Origin: Arachis hypogaea
Taxonomy: Eukaryota; Streptophyta; Magnoliopsida; Fabales; Fabaceae
Direction: 5' to 3'
Length of the DNA stretch: 64,000 nucleotides
NCBI RefSeq assembly: GCF_003086295.3
Contig: NC_092046.1
Span: 107,797,363 to 107,861,362, forward strand
The notes beneath the pieces are model-generated. The model saw only the letters and a list, made by a program, of their open reading frames with translations. It made no database searches and was not told the DNA's origin. Below, piece after piece: positions 11,489-23,120 of this stretch; positions within the stretch are counted from its first letter, which is position 1, and each line of letters starts with the position of its first letter. The position numbers and the translations under genes were made by a program.

Positions 11489-13258
11489 TTGTTCGAGTTT
11501 GGACAACTGACGGTTCATCTTGTTGCTTAGATTAGGTAATTTTATTTTATGTTTATGTTTATGCTTTTTACTTTTTATTTTTTTCGAAAAAAGATTTTTT
11601 TTTTAAAAATACAAAAAAAAATTTCTATTCTGTTCTTCAGAGTTTTTAAGAATGAATTCTAGAGTTTCATGATGATTTGTTGAAGTCTGGCTGGCTGTGA
11701 AGCCATGTCTAATCTTTTGGACCGAGGTTTCAACTTATCATCACAAGAGCTTGTTGATTTCTATCAATTTTGCTGTTGAAAGTAATGATCTGCTAAAGCT
11801 TTACTGGCCATTGGCCATGTCTAGTGTTTTAGACCGAAGCTTTCATTGAAAGCTTGGCTGGCTAGTAAGCCATGTCTGATTCTTGGACCGGAGTTTTAGA
11901 CTAACATTGCATGATTCCTGGAATTCTCATTAAAAATTTTGAATACCTTATTTTCTCTTTTTCCATATACTTTTCGAAAAAATTACAAAAAAAATTATAA
12001 AATCTTAAAATAAAAAATATTTTATGTTTCTTATTTGAGTCTAGTGTCTAATTTTAAGTTTGGTGTCAATTTTATTCTTCTAAATTTCAAAAATTACATG
12101 CATTATGTTCTTCATTCATCTTCAAGTTGTTCTTGATGATTCCAGTGCTTTGATCTTTAATTTCTCTTATTTTGTGTCTTTTGTTGTTTCTTACATGCAT
12201 TTTTTAATTGTTATAGTCTTTTGTATACAAACTTCTGAGTTTGGTGTCTTGCATGCATTGTTTATTTGATCTTAGTTGTATTTTTTATTATTTCTCATCA
12301 TTAAAATTCAAAAAAAGTTTTAAAATTGTGTCTTTTCAAATCAATAATACAGAGAATTGAAGATTCAGAACATGTAGCAGAGGAATTACAGAGAAAAATC
12401 TGGGCGTTCAAAACGCCCAGTGAAGAAGGAAAACTGGCGTTTAAACGCCAGCCAGGGTACCTGGCTGGGCGTTAAACGCCCAAAAAGGTAGCATTTTGGG
12501 TGTTAAACGCCAGAATGGATGCCATTCTGGGCGTTTAACGCCAGGAGGACACTAGAGGGAAGATTTTGTTTTTAATTCAAATCTTTTTCAAATATTCATA
12601 ATTTTTCAAAATCAAATTTTTTTAATCATATCTTTTCAATCATATCTTTTCAAAATCAATTTCTTTTCAATTTTTTTATTTATTACTATTTTCGAAAATC
12701 CTTGCCACAATTTGTGATTTAATTCAAAATTTTCAAGTTGTTACTTGCCTATTAAGAAAGGATCAAAAGTTTTAATTCTAGAATCATATCTTTTAATTTC
12801 TTGTTGGTCAAGTAATCAACTTTAATTTTAAAAACTTTCTTCTTTTAAATTTGATTCTCAATCATACCGTCTCAATCATATCTTTTCAATCACATCTTTT
12901 TCAAAATTAATTTTCAATCATATCTTTTTTATTTCTAATTTCAAAATCTTTTCCAAAAATCACTTAATTTCTTTCCCAATCTTAGTTTTCGAAAATCATT
13001 TACCAAATTTTAAAAATTTCTACAAATTATTTCAAAATCTTTTTACTTTAATTTCGAAAATTCTTTCCCTCTTCCCACATCCTTCTATTTATGGACTAAC
13101 ACTCCTCCTCAATGTACAATTCGAACTCTATCCCTCTTGATAAGTTTGAATTCTTTATTCTCTACCTTCTCCTTCTATTCTTCTTTACCTCTGACATCTC
13201 AAGGAATCTCTATATTGTGACATAGAGGATTCCATATTTTCTTCTCCTCTCTTTTCAT
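11489..13258 (+). other. Untranslated leader of element D
   Basis: No gene is supported in this 1.8-kb leader. It holds three hairpins of one kind: TGGCT-GTGA-AGCCA (11692-11705), TGGCC-ATT-GGCCA (11805-11817) and TGGCT-AGTA-AGCCA (11859-11872), each followed by ATGTCT and then a GACCG-like motif. The AAGTTTGGTGT word is at 12056-12066 with a near copy at 12237-12247. The 3' part is CAAATCTTTTC-type low complexity. A palindrome array lies at 12398-12545. Confidence 0.78.
12398..12545 (+). repeat. Palindromic GGCGTTTAAACGCC array in leader of D
   Basis: Five to six copies, including CTGGCGTTTAAACGCCAG (a perfect 18-bp palindrome), GGGCGTTCAAAACGCCC and GGGCGTTTAACGCCAG. J carries the same array at 49438-49585 and E at 33700-33843. 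Confidence 0.85.
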
Positions 13259-15574
13259 ATGAGCAGGAGCAAAGACAAGGGCATTCTTGTTGAAGCTGAT
13301 CCTGAACCTGAAAGGACCTTGAATAGAAAGCTAAGAGAAGATAAAGTACAACTCTCTGAAGAGGACCTAACAGAACTTTTCAAACAAGAAGAAGCCATCG
13401 CAGCCGTAAACAACAACAATGCCAACAATGCAAGGAAGGTGCTTGGTGACTTTACTGGACCTACTCCTGACTTCTATGGGAGAAGCATCTCAATCCCTGC
13501 CATTGGAGCAAACAACTTTGAGCTTAAGCCTCAATTAGTTTCTCTAATGCAACAAAATTGCAAGTTTCATGGACGTCCATTGGAAGATCCTCATCAGTTC
13601 TTTGCTGAATTCTTGCAAATCTGTGACACTGTCAAGACCAATGGGATTGATCCCGAGGTCTACAAGCTTATGCTTTTTCCCTTTGCTGTAAGAGATAGAG
13701 CTAGAACATGGTTGGATTCACAACCTAAAGAAAGCCTGAACTCTTGGGAAAAGCTAGTCAATTCCTTCTTGGCAAAATTCTTTCCACCTCAAAAATTGAG
13801 CAAGCTTAGAGTGGAAGTCCAAACCTTCAGACAGAAGGAAGGTAAATCCCTCTATGAAGCCTGGGAAAGATACAAGCAATTGATCAGAAGGTGTCTTTCT
13901 GACATGCTTTCAGAATGGAGCATCATAGGTATTTTCTATGATGGTCTATCTGAACTGTCCAAGATGTAATTCGATAGCTCTGTTGGAGGATCTCTTCATC
14001 CGAAGAAGACGCCTGCAGAAGCTCAGGAACTCATTGAAATGGTTGCAAATAACTAATTCATGTATACTTCTAAAAGGAATCCTGTGAATAATGGGACAAA
14101 TCAGAAGAAAGGAGTTCTTGAGATTGATACTCTGAATTCCATATTGGCTCAGAACAAAATATTGACTCAACAAGTCAATATGATTTCTCAAAGTCTGTCT
14201 AGAATGCAATCAGCAACAGTCAGTACCAAAGAAGCTTCACCTGAAGAGGAAGCTTATGATCCTGAGAACCTAGCAATGGAAGAGGTAAATTACATGGGAG
14301 AATCCTATGGAAACACCTATAATCTTTCATGGAGAAATCATCCAAACCTCTCATGGAAGGATCCACAGAGGCCTCAACAAGGCTTCAACAATAATAATGG
14401 TGGAAGAAATAGGTTTAGCAATGGCAAACCTTTTCCATCATCTTCTCAGCAATAAACAGAGAATTCTAAGTAGAACCACTCTGAATTAGCAACTGTAGTC
14501 TCTAATTTAATTAAAACCACTCAAAGTTTTATGACTGAAACAAGGTCCTCCATTAGAAATTTGGAGGCACAAGTAGGTCAGCTGAGTAAGAAAGTTACTG
14601 AACTCCCTCCTAGTACTCTCCCAAGCAATACAGAAGAGAATCCAAAAGGAGAGTGCAAGGCCATCAACCTAACCCACACGGCCGAACCTGGAGAGGAGGA
14701 AGAGGCAGTGATCTCCACTGAGGAAGACCTCAATGGACGTCCACTGGCCTCCAAGGAGTTCCCTAATGAGGAACCATGGGAATCTGAGGCTCACACTGAG
14801 ACCATAGAGATTCCATTGAATTTACTTTTGTCATTCATGAGCTCCGATGAGTATTCTTCCTCTGAAGAGGATGAAGATGTTACTGAAGAACAAGTTGCTA
14901 AGTACCTTTGAGCAATCATGAAGCTAAATGCCAAGCTATTTAGTAATGAGACTTGGGAGGATAAACCCCCCTTGCTCACCAAAGAACTGGATGACTTGAC
15001 TAAGCAGAAATTACCTCTGAAGAGACAAGATCCTGGAAAGTTCTCAATACCTTGTACCATAGGCATTATGACCTTTGAGAAGGCTCTGTGTGACCTAGGG
15101 TCAAGCATAAACCTCATGCCTCTCTCTTTAATGGAGAAGCTAGTAATCTTTGAGGTACAAGCTACAAGAATCTCACTAGAGATGGCAGACAATTCAAGAA
15201 AACAGGCTTATGGACTTGTAGAGGATGTCTTGGTAAAAGTTGAAGGCCACTACATCCCTGCTGATTTCATAGTCCTAGACACTGGGAAGTGTATGGATGA
15301 ATTCATCATCCTTGGCAGACCCTTCCTGGCCATAGCAAAGGCTGTGATTGATGTTGACAGAGGAGAATTGATCCTTCAAGTGAATGAGGACTCCCTTGTG
15401 TTTAACGCTCAAGGATCTCCCTCTGTAACCATGGAGAGGAAACATGAAAAGCTTCTCTCAATGCAGAGTCAAATAAAATCCCCACATTCAAACTCTAAGT
15501 TTGGTGTTAGGAGGCCACAACCAAACTCTAAGTTTGGTGTTGAGAGGCCATCATCATGCTTTGAGTATCTGTGA
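13259..15574 (+). pseudogene. gag-protease pseudogene of element D
   Basis: One frame of 772 codons runs from ATG (MSRSKDKGILVEADPEPE) to TGA, so no frameshift is needed. The gag domain covers roughly residues 75-240 (WLDSQPKESLNSWEKLV, LYEAWERYKQL, GIFYDGLSELSKM). A retropepsin-like region around residues 600-700 shows LCDLGSSINLMPLS and VLDTGKCMDEFIILGRPFL. Stops interrupt it at 13967, about 14054, 14453, 14471 and 14909. Relatives show Gln at three of these sites (CAA or CAG to stop); the one at 14909 is Gly to TGA. The C-terminus has two KFGV repeat units. No zinc knuckle is obvious. Confidence 0.92.
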
Positions 15575-15591
15575 GGCTCCATGAGAGCCCA

Positions 15592-15640
15592 CTGTCAAGC
15601 TATTGACATTAAAGAAGCGCTTGTTGGGAGAAAACCCAAT
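15592..15640 (+). promoter_or_regulatory. Post-gag two-hairpin module, element D
   Basis: TGTCAA-GCTA-TTGACA, then AAAGAAGCGCTT, then TTGGG-AGAAAA-CCCAA (15624-15639). The loop has changed from AGGCAA, but the stem is intact. It begins about 20 bases after the gag stop. Confidence 0.75.
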
Positions 15641-16116
15641 TTTACTTATCTATGTTAAACTTCTATTTTCCATTGTTATTTTATGTTTTCTATAGGTTGA
15701 TGATCATGTGAAGTCACAAAAACAATTGAAAAAGCAAAAACAAACTAAAAAACAGAATGGAAAATATCACACCCTAGAGGATAAGGTTACTGGCGTTTAA
15801 ACGCCAGTAAGGGCAGCAGAATGGGCGTTTAAACCCCACCTACCTCACCATTCAAATTCAAACCACTTTCCCTCCCAAACCCACTCATACATGGCCGAAC
15901 CTTACCCTCTCCCCACTCCTATATAAACCCATATTCACCCCTTCATTTTCACACATCTTACACTACTTCTCCCCCTTGGCCGAAAAATTAACCCCCCTCC
16001 ATCTCCTCTATTTCTTCTTTCTCTACTCTCTTCATTCTTCTTTTGCTCGAGGACGAGCAAACCTTTTAAGTTTGGTGTGGTAAAAGTGTTGCTTTTTGTT
16101 TTTTTCAAAACCATTT
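15641..16116 (+). promoter_or_regulatory. Spacer of D with TATA box and central hairpin-tract upstream of ORF2
   Basis: The palindrome array is reduced to one perfect copy (CTGGCGTTTAAACGCCAG, 15791-15808) and one broken copy; compared with J about 390 bp are deleted. A TATA box, CCTATATAAACC (15918-15929), is followed by a CT-rich stretch like a 5' untranslated region. The hairpin TTGCTCG-AGGA-CGAGCAA (16043-16060) then stands 7 bases before AAGTTTGGTGT (16068-16078), repeating the arrangement at the 3' LTR border. ORF2 starts 38 bases later. Confidence 0.72.
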
Positions 16117-16832
16117 ATGGCACCAAAGGCCGGAGAAACCTCTAGAAAGAGGAAAGGGAAGGCAAAAGCTTCCACCTCCGAGTCATGGGAGATGGAAAAA
16201 TTCATCTCAAGGGTGCATCAAGACCACTTCTATGAAGTTGTGGCTAAGAAGAAAGTGATTCCCGAGGTCCCTTTCAAGCTCAAAAAGGGTGAATATCCGG
16301 AGATCCGACATGAGACTCGAAGAAGAGGTTGGGAAGTTCTCACCAACCCCATTCAACAAGTCGGAATCTTAATGGTTCAAGAGTTCTATGCCAATGCATG
16401 GATCACCAAGAACCATGATCAAAGTGTGAACCCGGATCCAAAGAATTGGCTTACAATGGTTCAGGGAAAATACTTAGATTTCAGTCCGAAAAATGTAAGG
16501 TTGGCATTCAACTTGCCAATGATGCAAGGAGATGCACACCCCTACACTAGAAGGGTCAACTTTGATCAAAGGTTGGACCAAGTCCTCATAGACATTTGTG
16601 AAGAGAGCGCTCAATGGAAGAGAGATTTAAGAGGGAAGCCGGTTCAACTAAGAAGGCATGACCTCAAGCCCGTGGCTAGGGGATGGTTGGAGTTCATCCA
16701 ACGCTCAATCATTCCCACTAGCAACCGGTCTGAAGTTACTATAGACCGGGCTATCATGATCCATAGCATCATGATTGGAGAGGAATTAGAAGTTCATCAG
16801 GTTATATCCCTAGAACTCTACAAGGTGGCGGA
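16117..16832 (+). pseudogene. ORF2 of element D, 5' part (putative plant transposon protein), split by E
   Basis: The ATG at 16117 (MAPKAGETSRKRKGKAKAS) opens a basic N-terminus. Residues about 30-240 match what I recognise as the 'putative plant transposon protein' domain of plant retroelements (RRGWEVLTNPIQQV, EFYANAWITKNHDQSVNP, WLEFIQRSIIPTSNRSE). Function is unknown; it shows no DDE or RT motif that I can see. The frame is open to the E insertion at 16832 (...ELYKVAD) and continues at 36291, so it was intact when E arrived. It probably has its own promoter in the upstream spacer (inference). Confidence 0.85.
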
Positions 16833-18474
16833 TGGTGCACGAAATTGTGATCATCAACAATGGCGCCAAAGACTTGGAGCTCTTAAACGTGAATCACACT
16901 TTGTCACAATTCCGCACAACTAACCAGCAAGTGCACTGGGTCGTCCAAGTAATAAACCTTACGTGAGTAAGGGTCGATCCCACGGAGATTGTTGGCCTGA
17001 AGTAAGCTATGGTCATTTTGTAAATCTCAGTCAGGCGGATTCAAATGGTTATGGAGTTTAAGGTGATGAAAATAAACATAAAATAAAGATAGAGATACTT
17101 ATGTAATTCATTGGTGGATTTCAGATAAGCGTATGAAGATGCTTTGTTCCCCTTGAACCTTTGCTTTCCTATTGCCTTCTTCCAATCATTCATACTCCTT
17201 TCCATGGCAAGCTTTATGTTGGGCATCACCGTTGTGAATGGCTACATCCCGTCCTCTCAGTGAAAATGGTCCTGATGCTCTGTCACAACATCGGCTAATC
17301 AGCTGTCGGTTCTCGATCATGTTGGAATAGGATCCATTGATCCTTTTGCGTCTGTCACATGCCCCACAATCGCGAGTTTGAAGCTCGTCACAGTCATCCC
17401 TTCCCAGATCCTACTCGGAATACCACAGACAAGGTTTAGACTTTCTGGATCTCAGGAATGGCCGCCAATAATTCTAGCTTATACCACGAAGGTTCCAATC
17501 TTAGATTAGAAACCCAAGAGATACACACTCAATCGAAGGTAGAACGGAGGTGGTTGTCAGGCACACGTTCATAGATTAGAATGATGATGGGTGTCACGGA
17601 TCATCACATTCATCAAGTTGAAGAACAAGTGATATCTTAGAGAAGAAGTAGGCGTGAATTGAATAGAAAAATAGTAGTAATTGCATTAATTCTTGAGGAA
17701 CAGCAGAGCTCCACACCTTAATCTATGGTGTGTAGAAACTCCACCGTTGAAAATACATAAGAACAAGGTCTAGGAATGGCCGTGAGGCCAGCCTCCATGA
17801 TCTAAGAACTACATGTCCAAAGATGAACAAAAGATAATTCAAAGATGAAAATACAATAGCAAAAGGTCCTATTTATAGAGAACTAGTAGCCTAGGGTTTA
17901 TAGAAATCAATAATTAATGCAGAAATCTTCTTCCGGGCCCACTTGGTGTGTGCTTGGGCTGAGCATTGAAGCATTTTTGTGTAGAGACTTTTCTTGGAGT
18001 TAAACGCCAGCTTTTGTGCCAGTTTGGGCGTTTAACTGCAGCTTTTGTGCCAGTTTTGGAGTTAAACGCCAGAATTCTTGAGCTGACTTGGAACGCCTGT
18101 TTGGGCCATCAAATCTTGGGCAAAGTATAAACTATTATATATTGCTGGAAAGCCCAGGATGTCTACTTTCCAACGCAATTGAGAGCGTGCCAATTGAGCT
18201 TCTGTGGCTCCAGAAAATCCACTTTGAGTGCAGGGAGGTCAGAATCCAACAGCATCTGCAGTTCTTTTTCAGCCTCTGAATTAGATTTTTGCTCAGGTCC
18301 CTCAATTTCAGCCAGAAAATACCTGAAATCACAGAAAAACACACAAACTCATAGTAAAGTCCAGAAGAGTGATTTTTATTTAAAAACTAATAAGAATATG
18401 ATAAAAACTAATTAAAATATACTAAAAACATACTAAAAACAATGCCTAAAAGCGTATAAATTATCCGCTCATCA
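16833..18474 (-). repeat. 3' LTR of element E
   Basis: It is 1,642 bp, from TGATGAGCGGATAATTTATA (minus, 18474) to ...GTGCACCA (16833). It has the conserved U3 block (18135-18245), palindromic motifs (18000-18095), a TATA box (CTATTTATAG, 17869-17878, minus sense) and the hairpin TGGCC-GTGA-GGCCA (17777-17790). Its U5 end is normal, unlike the 5' LTR of the same element. Confidence 0.94.
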
Positions 18475-18511
18475 CAACACCAAACTTAAATTGTTGCTTG
18501 TCCCCAAGCAA
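18475..18511 (-). promoter_or_regulatory. 3' hairpin plus LTR-border tract, element E
   Basis: On the minus strand TTGCTTG-GGGA-CAAGCAA (18511-18494), then AATTTAAGTTTGGTGTTG up to the LTR. This is the same cassette as in B, D and J. Confidence 0.75.
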
Positions 18512-19536
18512 CTGAAAAATCAAATAGGATAAAAAGAAGAGAATATACAATGAATTCCAAAAACATCTATGAAGATCAGTATTAATTAGATGAGCGGGGC
18601 TTTTAGCTTTTTGCTTCTGAACAGTTTTGGTATCTCACTTTATCCCTTGAAGTTCAGAATGATTGGCATTTATAGGAACTCAGAATCCAGATAGTGTTAT
18701 TGATTCTCCTAGTTAAGTATATTGATTCTTGAACACAGCTACTTTATGAGTCTTGGCCATGGCCCTAAGCACTTTGTTTTCCTGTATTACCACCGGATAC
18801 ATAAATGCCACAGACACATAACTGGGTGAACTTTTCAGATTGTGACTCAGCTTTGCTAAAGTCTCTAATTAGAGGTGTCCAGGGTTCTTAAGCACACTCT
18901 TTTTGCTTTTGGACCACGACTTTAACCGCTCAGTCTCAAGTTTTCACTTGACACCTTCACGCCACAAGCACATGGTTAGGGACAGCTTGGTTTAGCCGCT
19001 TAGGCCAGGATTTTATTCCTGTGGACCCTCCTATTCACTAATGCTCAAAGCCTTGGATCCTTTTTATCACCCTTGCCTTTTGGTTTAAAGGGGTATTGGC
19101 TTTTTCTGCTTGCTTTTTTTTTGCAAGCTTTTCACTGCTTTTTCTTGCTTCAAGAATCAATTTTATGATTTTCCAGATCATCATATAACATTTCACCTTT
19201 TCCTTTCATTCTTTCAAGAGCCAACAATTTTAACATTCATAAACAATCAAATTCAAAAATATGCACTGTTCAAGCATTCATTCAGAAAAACAATAGTATT
19301 GCCACCACATCAAGATAATTAAACTGATTTAAAATTTGAAATTCATGCACTTCTTTTTCTTTTTCAATTAAAACATTTCTCATTTAAGAAAGGTGATGGA
19401 TTCATTTTCATAGCTTTAAGGCATAGACACTTAGACACTAATGATCATGTAATAAAGACACAAACATAAATAACATGAAGCACAATTTTCAAAAAACAGA
19501 AAATAAAGAACAAGGAAATTAAGGAACGGGTCCACC
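18512..19536 (-). other. 3' noncoding region of element E
   Basis: About 1 kb with no supported ORF, aligned with 36727-37799 of D and 54640-55619 of J. On the minus strand it includes the CTTGTGGCGTGAAGGTGTCAA block (near 18970-18945) and AGTGAGATACCAAAACTGTTC (near 18640-18620) that recur in element I. Confidence 0.7.
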
Positions 19537-20682
19537 TTAGTGATGGCGGCTTGTTCTTCCTCTTGAAGATCTTATGGAGTGCTTGAGCTCCTCAATGTCT
19601 CTTCCTTGCCTTTGTTGCTCCTCTCTCATGGTTCTTTGATCTTCTCTAATTTCATGGAGGAGGATGGAATGCTCTTGGTGCTCCACCCTTAGTTGTCCCA
19701 TGTTGGAACTTAATTCTCCTAGGAAGGTGTTGATTTGCTCCCAATAGTTTTGTGGAGGAAAATGCATCCCTTGAGGTATCTCAGGGATTTCATGATGAAG
19801 AATTTCCTCATGCTCTTGATGAGGTTCTCTTGTTTTCTCCATGCTTTTCTTAGTGATGGGTTTGTTCTCATCAATGAGAATGTCTCCCTCTATGTCAATT
19901 CCAACCGAATTGCAAAGGTGACAGATGAGATGAGGAAAGGCTAACCTTGCCAAAGGAGAGGACTTGTCCGCCACCTTGTAGAGTTCTTGGGATATAACCT
20001 CATGAACTTCCACTTCCTCTCCAATCATGATGCTATGTATCATGATAGCCCGGTCTATAGTAGCTTCGGACCGGTTGCTAGTGGGAATGACTGAGCGTTG
20101 GATGAACTCCAACCATCCCCTAGCCACGGGCTTGAGGTAATGCCTTCTTAGTTGAACCAGCTTCCCTCTTGAATCTCTCTTCCATTGAGCGCCCTCTTCA
20201 CATATGTCCATGAGGACTTGGTCCAACTTTTGATCAAAGTTGACCCTTCTAGTGTAGAGGTGTGCATCTCCTTGCATCATAGGCAAGTTGAATGCCAACC
20301 TTACATTTTCCGGACTAAAATCCAAGTATTTCCATCGGACCATTGTAAGCCAATTCTTGGGGTCTGGGTTCACACTTTGATCATGGTTCTTGGTGATCCA
20401 TGCATTGGAATAGAACTCTTGAACCATCAAGATTCTGACTTGTTGAATGGGGTTGGTGAGAACTTCCCAACCTCTTCTTCGGATCTCATGTCGGGTCTCC
20501 GGATACTCATTCTTTTTGAGTTTGAAAGGCACCTCGGGGATCACCTTCTTCTTGGCCACAACTTCATAGAAGTGGTCTTGATGCACCCTTGAGAGGAATC
20601 TCTCCATCTCTCATGACTCGAAAGTGGAAGCTTTTGCCTTCCCTTTCCTTTTTCTAGAGGTTTCTCCGGCCTTTGGTGCCAT
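19537..20682 (-). pseudogene. ORF2 of element E (putative plant transposon protein), one stop
   Basis: The homologous ATG is at 20682; an in-frame TGA at 20613-20611 replaces a Trp codon found in D. Downstream the frame is open for 357 residues: the plant transposon-type domain (RRGWEVLTNPIQQVRILMV, LDQVLMDICEEGAQWKRD), then KVADKSSPLARLAFPHLICH, an acidic linker, and a C-terminal coiled-coil-like tail (LLHEIREDQRTMREEQQRQ...) ending RSSRGRTSRHH. At 382 codons this is the only copy of ORF2 here showing the full C-terminus uninterrupted. A start at 20607 could still give a protein lacking the basic N-terminus. Confidence 0.85.
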
Positions 20683-20721
20683 AAATGGTTATGGAAAAAC
20701 AAAAAGCTTTAGCTTTTACCA

Positions 20722-20755
20722 TACCAAACTTAGAAGGTTGCTCGTCCTCGAGCAA
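20722..20755 (-). promoter_or_regulatory. Central hairpin plus tract, element E
   Basis: On the minus strand TTGCTCG-AGGA-CGAGCAA (20755-20738) is followed by CCTTCTAAGTTTGGTAT. It lies upstream of ORF2 as in D and J. Confidence 0.75.
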
Positions 20756-21177
20756 AAGAAGAAAGAAGAGAGCAGAAGAAGAAGAAATAGAGGAGATGGA
20801 GTGGGCTTTGTGATTCGGCCAAGGGGGAGAAGTGATGTTTAGGTTGTGTGAAAATGAAGGAGTGAAGATGGTTTTATATAGGGGTGAGAGGGGTGTGTAT
20901 GGTTCGGCTATAGAGGGTGGGTTTGGGAGGGAAAGTGGTTTGAATTTGAATGGTGAGGTAGGTGGGGTTTTTTGAAGGATGGATGTGAGTGGTGAATAGA
21001 ATGGTGGGATTTGATAGGTGAGGGGTTTTTGGGGAAGAGGTATTGAGGTGATTGGTGAATGGGTGAAGAAGAGAGAGAGAGAGGTGGGGTAGGTGGGGAT
21101 CCTGTGGAGTCCACAGATCGTGAGGTGTCAAGGATATCTCTTTCCTGCACCAAGTGACGTGCAAAACGCCCTTTCTT
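20756..21177 (-). promoter_or_regulatory. Putative internal promoter region of element E
   Basis: A TATA box (minus-strand CCTATATAAAAC, 20882-20871) lies about 190 bp upstream of ORF2, followed by a CT-rich, probably untranslated stretch. Upstream DNA (20890-21100) is pyrimidine-rich on the minus strand. Frames open here reflect composition rather than coding. A CTGTGG/CCACAG inverted repeat stands at 21098-21117. Confidence 0.55.
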
Positions 21178-21357
21178 GCCAATCCTGGCGTTAAACGCCA
21201 GGCTGCTGCCCATTTCTGGCGTTTAACGCCAGCTTCTTTCCCATTCCTGGCGTTAACCGCCAGTCTGGTGTCCATTTCCGGCGTTAAACGCCCAGAATGG
21301 TGCCAGACTGGGCGTTTAACGCCCATTCTGCTACCTTTACTGGCGTTTAAACGCCAG
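21178..21357 (-). repeat. Palindromic GGCGTTTAACGCC array in spacer of E
   Basis: About seven copies, including TGGCGTTAAACGCCAGG and CTGGCGTTTAAACGCCAG, spaced about 25 bp. This matches C 80-350 and J 52809-52985. Confidence 0.88.
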
Positions 21358-21508
21358 TAACTGTTTCCTCCAGGGTTTTCTATTTTTCATTCTGTTTTTC
21401 ACTTTGTTTTTGCTTTTTCAATTGTTTTTGTGACTTCACATGATCATCAACCTACAGAAAACATAAAATAACAAAAGAAAATAGAAATTTAATATAGATA
21501 AGTAAAAA

Positions 21509-21556
21509 TTGGGTTGCCTCCCAACAAGCACTTCTTTAATGTCAATAGCTTGACAG
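21509..21556 (-). promoter_or_regulatory. Post-gag two-hairpin module, element E
   Basis: On the minus strand TGTCAA-GCTA-TTGACA then TTGGG-AGGCAA-CCCAA (21524-21509). GCGCTT has become GTGCTT. F lies between this module and the gag stop. Confidence 0.75.
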
Positions 21557-21575
21557 TGGGCTCTCATGGAGCCTC

Positions 21576-23082
21576 TGACGTTAGGATTTTTGCCAGTAAA
21601 GAATGTCATAAAAACAGTCGCATTGTAGATATAGTCTCTAAACCGACAAAAATCCCTTCGTACAAACGTTTTGGGTGTCACAAGTAACAAACCCCTTAAA
21701 AATTGTTAACCGAGTATTCAAACCTCGGGTCGTCTTCTCAAGGAACTGCGAGGAAGTGTGTTCTTATTATTGGCTATAAAGGTTGTAATCGGGGTTTAGA
21801 AGATGAGAAGCAAGTAATTTAAATGACAAGTAAAATAAATGGCAATTAAAATAAATAAATACTGTAAACCAAACTTTTGGCAAGATAAGAGAAGTCCGAG
21901 ATCCAACGTAGTTATCTCCCTCAACTATAATGAAAGTTGAATCTAAACTCCACTTGGTCAACCTTTACTAGGGCAAAGGAAAGTCAGGGGACTAATTAAA
22001 TTGACCTTTGAATCCTAATTATTTCCTAAGAAAAGGTTGGAATTGCTTAAGTTCAGCTCAATTAGCAAGATAACGATTATCAATTATATTGAGTTTAATA
22101 ACTGTTGAGTTACTAAATTCTTAACCAGAACCAAAAGGGGAAAAAGTAAAATTACTGGAATAAAAAATATCCTTAGATAGGAAGCAATGGTGACTTAAAT
22201 CAAAGAGAACAATCATAAACTGAAAATACCTCAATTATCATTAATTCAAATAACTGTCTGTAACATGGAATAATTCGTAAATCAAATTATAATAATCAAT
22301 TCAAATGTTAGAATAAATAAATAAAAGTAAAACTAAAATAAAAGAACATTAAACCTGGGATCCAGAGTTACTCTTAAAACAAGAAGAAATCCTAAATCCT
22401 AAAAGAGAGAGAGAGAAGATCTCCCTCTCAACTAAATCTAAATCATTGAAAGGTAAAAATATGCGAGCTCTCTTTGAATGGATGCATTCCCACACTTTAT
22501 AACCTCTGGTCTATGCTGTCTGTACTTGGATTTGGGCCAAAAAGGGCTTCAGAATTCGCTGGGGGCGCATTCTGTAAATTCTGATACGTGGCCCCTGTCA
22601 CGCGTCCGCGTGAGTCACGCGGTCGCGTCATTTGGAGCCTTTCCTTGCCACGTGGTCGCGTCAGTCATGCGACCGCGTCATATGCGTTCTGCTTAAGGCG
22701 CGCGGTCGCGTCAGTCATGCGGCCGCCTCGCTGCTGATTCGTGCTTGGCACGCGATCGCGTCATCCATGCGATCGCGTGGATACCAGTTTCCTTAAAGCT
22801 CCGTTTTGCTTCCTCCTTCCATTTTAGTATGTTTTCTTTTTCATCCTTTAAGTCATTCTGCCTTAGAAAATCTGAAACTACTCAACACACTAATCACGGC
22901 ATCGAATGGAAATAAAGGTAATTAAATTAATTGATTTTAAAGCTTAGGAAACATGTTTTTCAAAATATGACATAATAAGGAAGGGAAAGTAAAACCATGC
23001 AATTAATGTGAATAAGTAGGTGAAGAGTTGTATAAATCACTCAAATTAAGCACAAAAGAACTCATGAAATATGGGTTTATCA
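21576..23082 (-). repeat. 3' LTR of element F
   Basis: It runs (minus) TGATAAACCCATATTTCATG ... AAATCCTAACGTCA. It has a CG-rich palindrome cluster in U3 (22590-22776; CACGCGATCGCGT types), a TATA box (minus TTATAAAG, near 22500-22493), and an AG/CT microsatellite (22405-22425). Confidence 0.95.
22590..22776 (-). repeat. ACGCGATCGCGT-type palindrome cluster in U3 of F
   Basis: Eight or so variants of a 12-13-bp palindrome (ACGCGATCGCGT, ACGCGGTCGCGT, ATGCGACCGCGT) occur in pairs separated by short spacers such as CAGTC or CATCC. The copy in the 5' LTR is at 31089-31275, and the same motif recurs between ORF1 and ORF2 (27718-28176). Confidence 0.88.
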
Positions 23083-23120
23083 ACCTCCCCACACTTAAAC
23101 ACTAGCATGTCCTCATGCTA
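23083..23120 (-). promoter_or_regulatory. 3' hairpin plus polypurine tract, element F
   Basis: On the minus strand TAGCATG-AGGA-CATGCTA (23120-23103), then GTGTTTAAGTGTGGGGAGGT adjoining the LTR. AAGTGTGGGGAGGT is a good polypurine tract. The hairpin has a different stem but the same loop as in B, D, E and J. Confidence 0.8.

Noticed and set aside
12398..12545. Regularly spaced palindromes as a CRISPR-like array
   Set aside because: Units are short, variable and lie in a eukaryotic retrotransposon leader with spacers conserved between elements.
18135..18344. 69-residue frame in LTR U3 (also 46938-47147 and 55787-55996) as a gene
   Set aside because: It starts inside U3 upstream of the TATA box and is broken in other LTR copies; I report the block as conserved DNA instead.
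20874..21326. 150-residue minus-strand frame upstream of ORF2 in E
   Set aside because: It spans the palindrome array and a pyrimidine-rich leader; the equivalent regions of D and J are not open.
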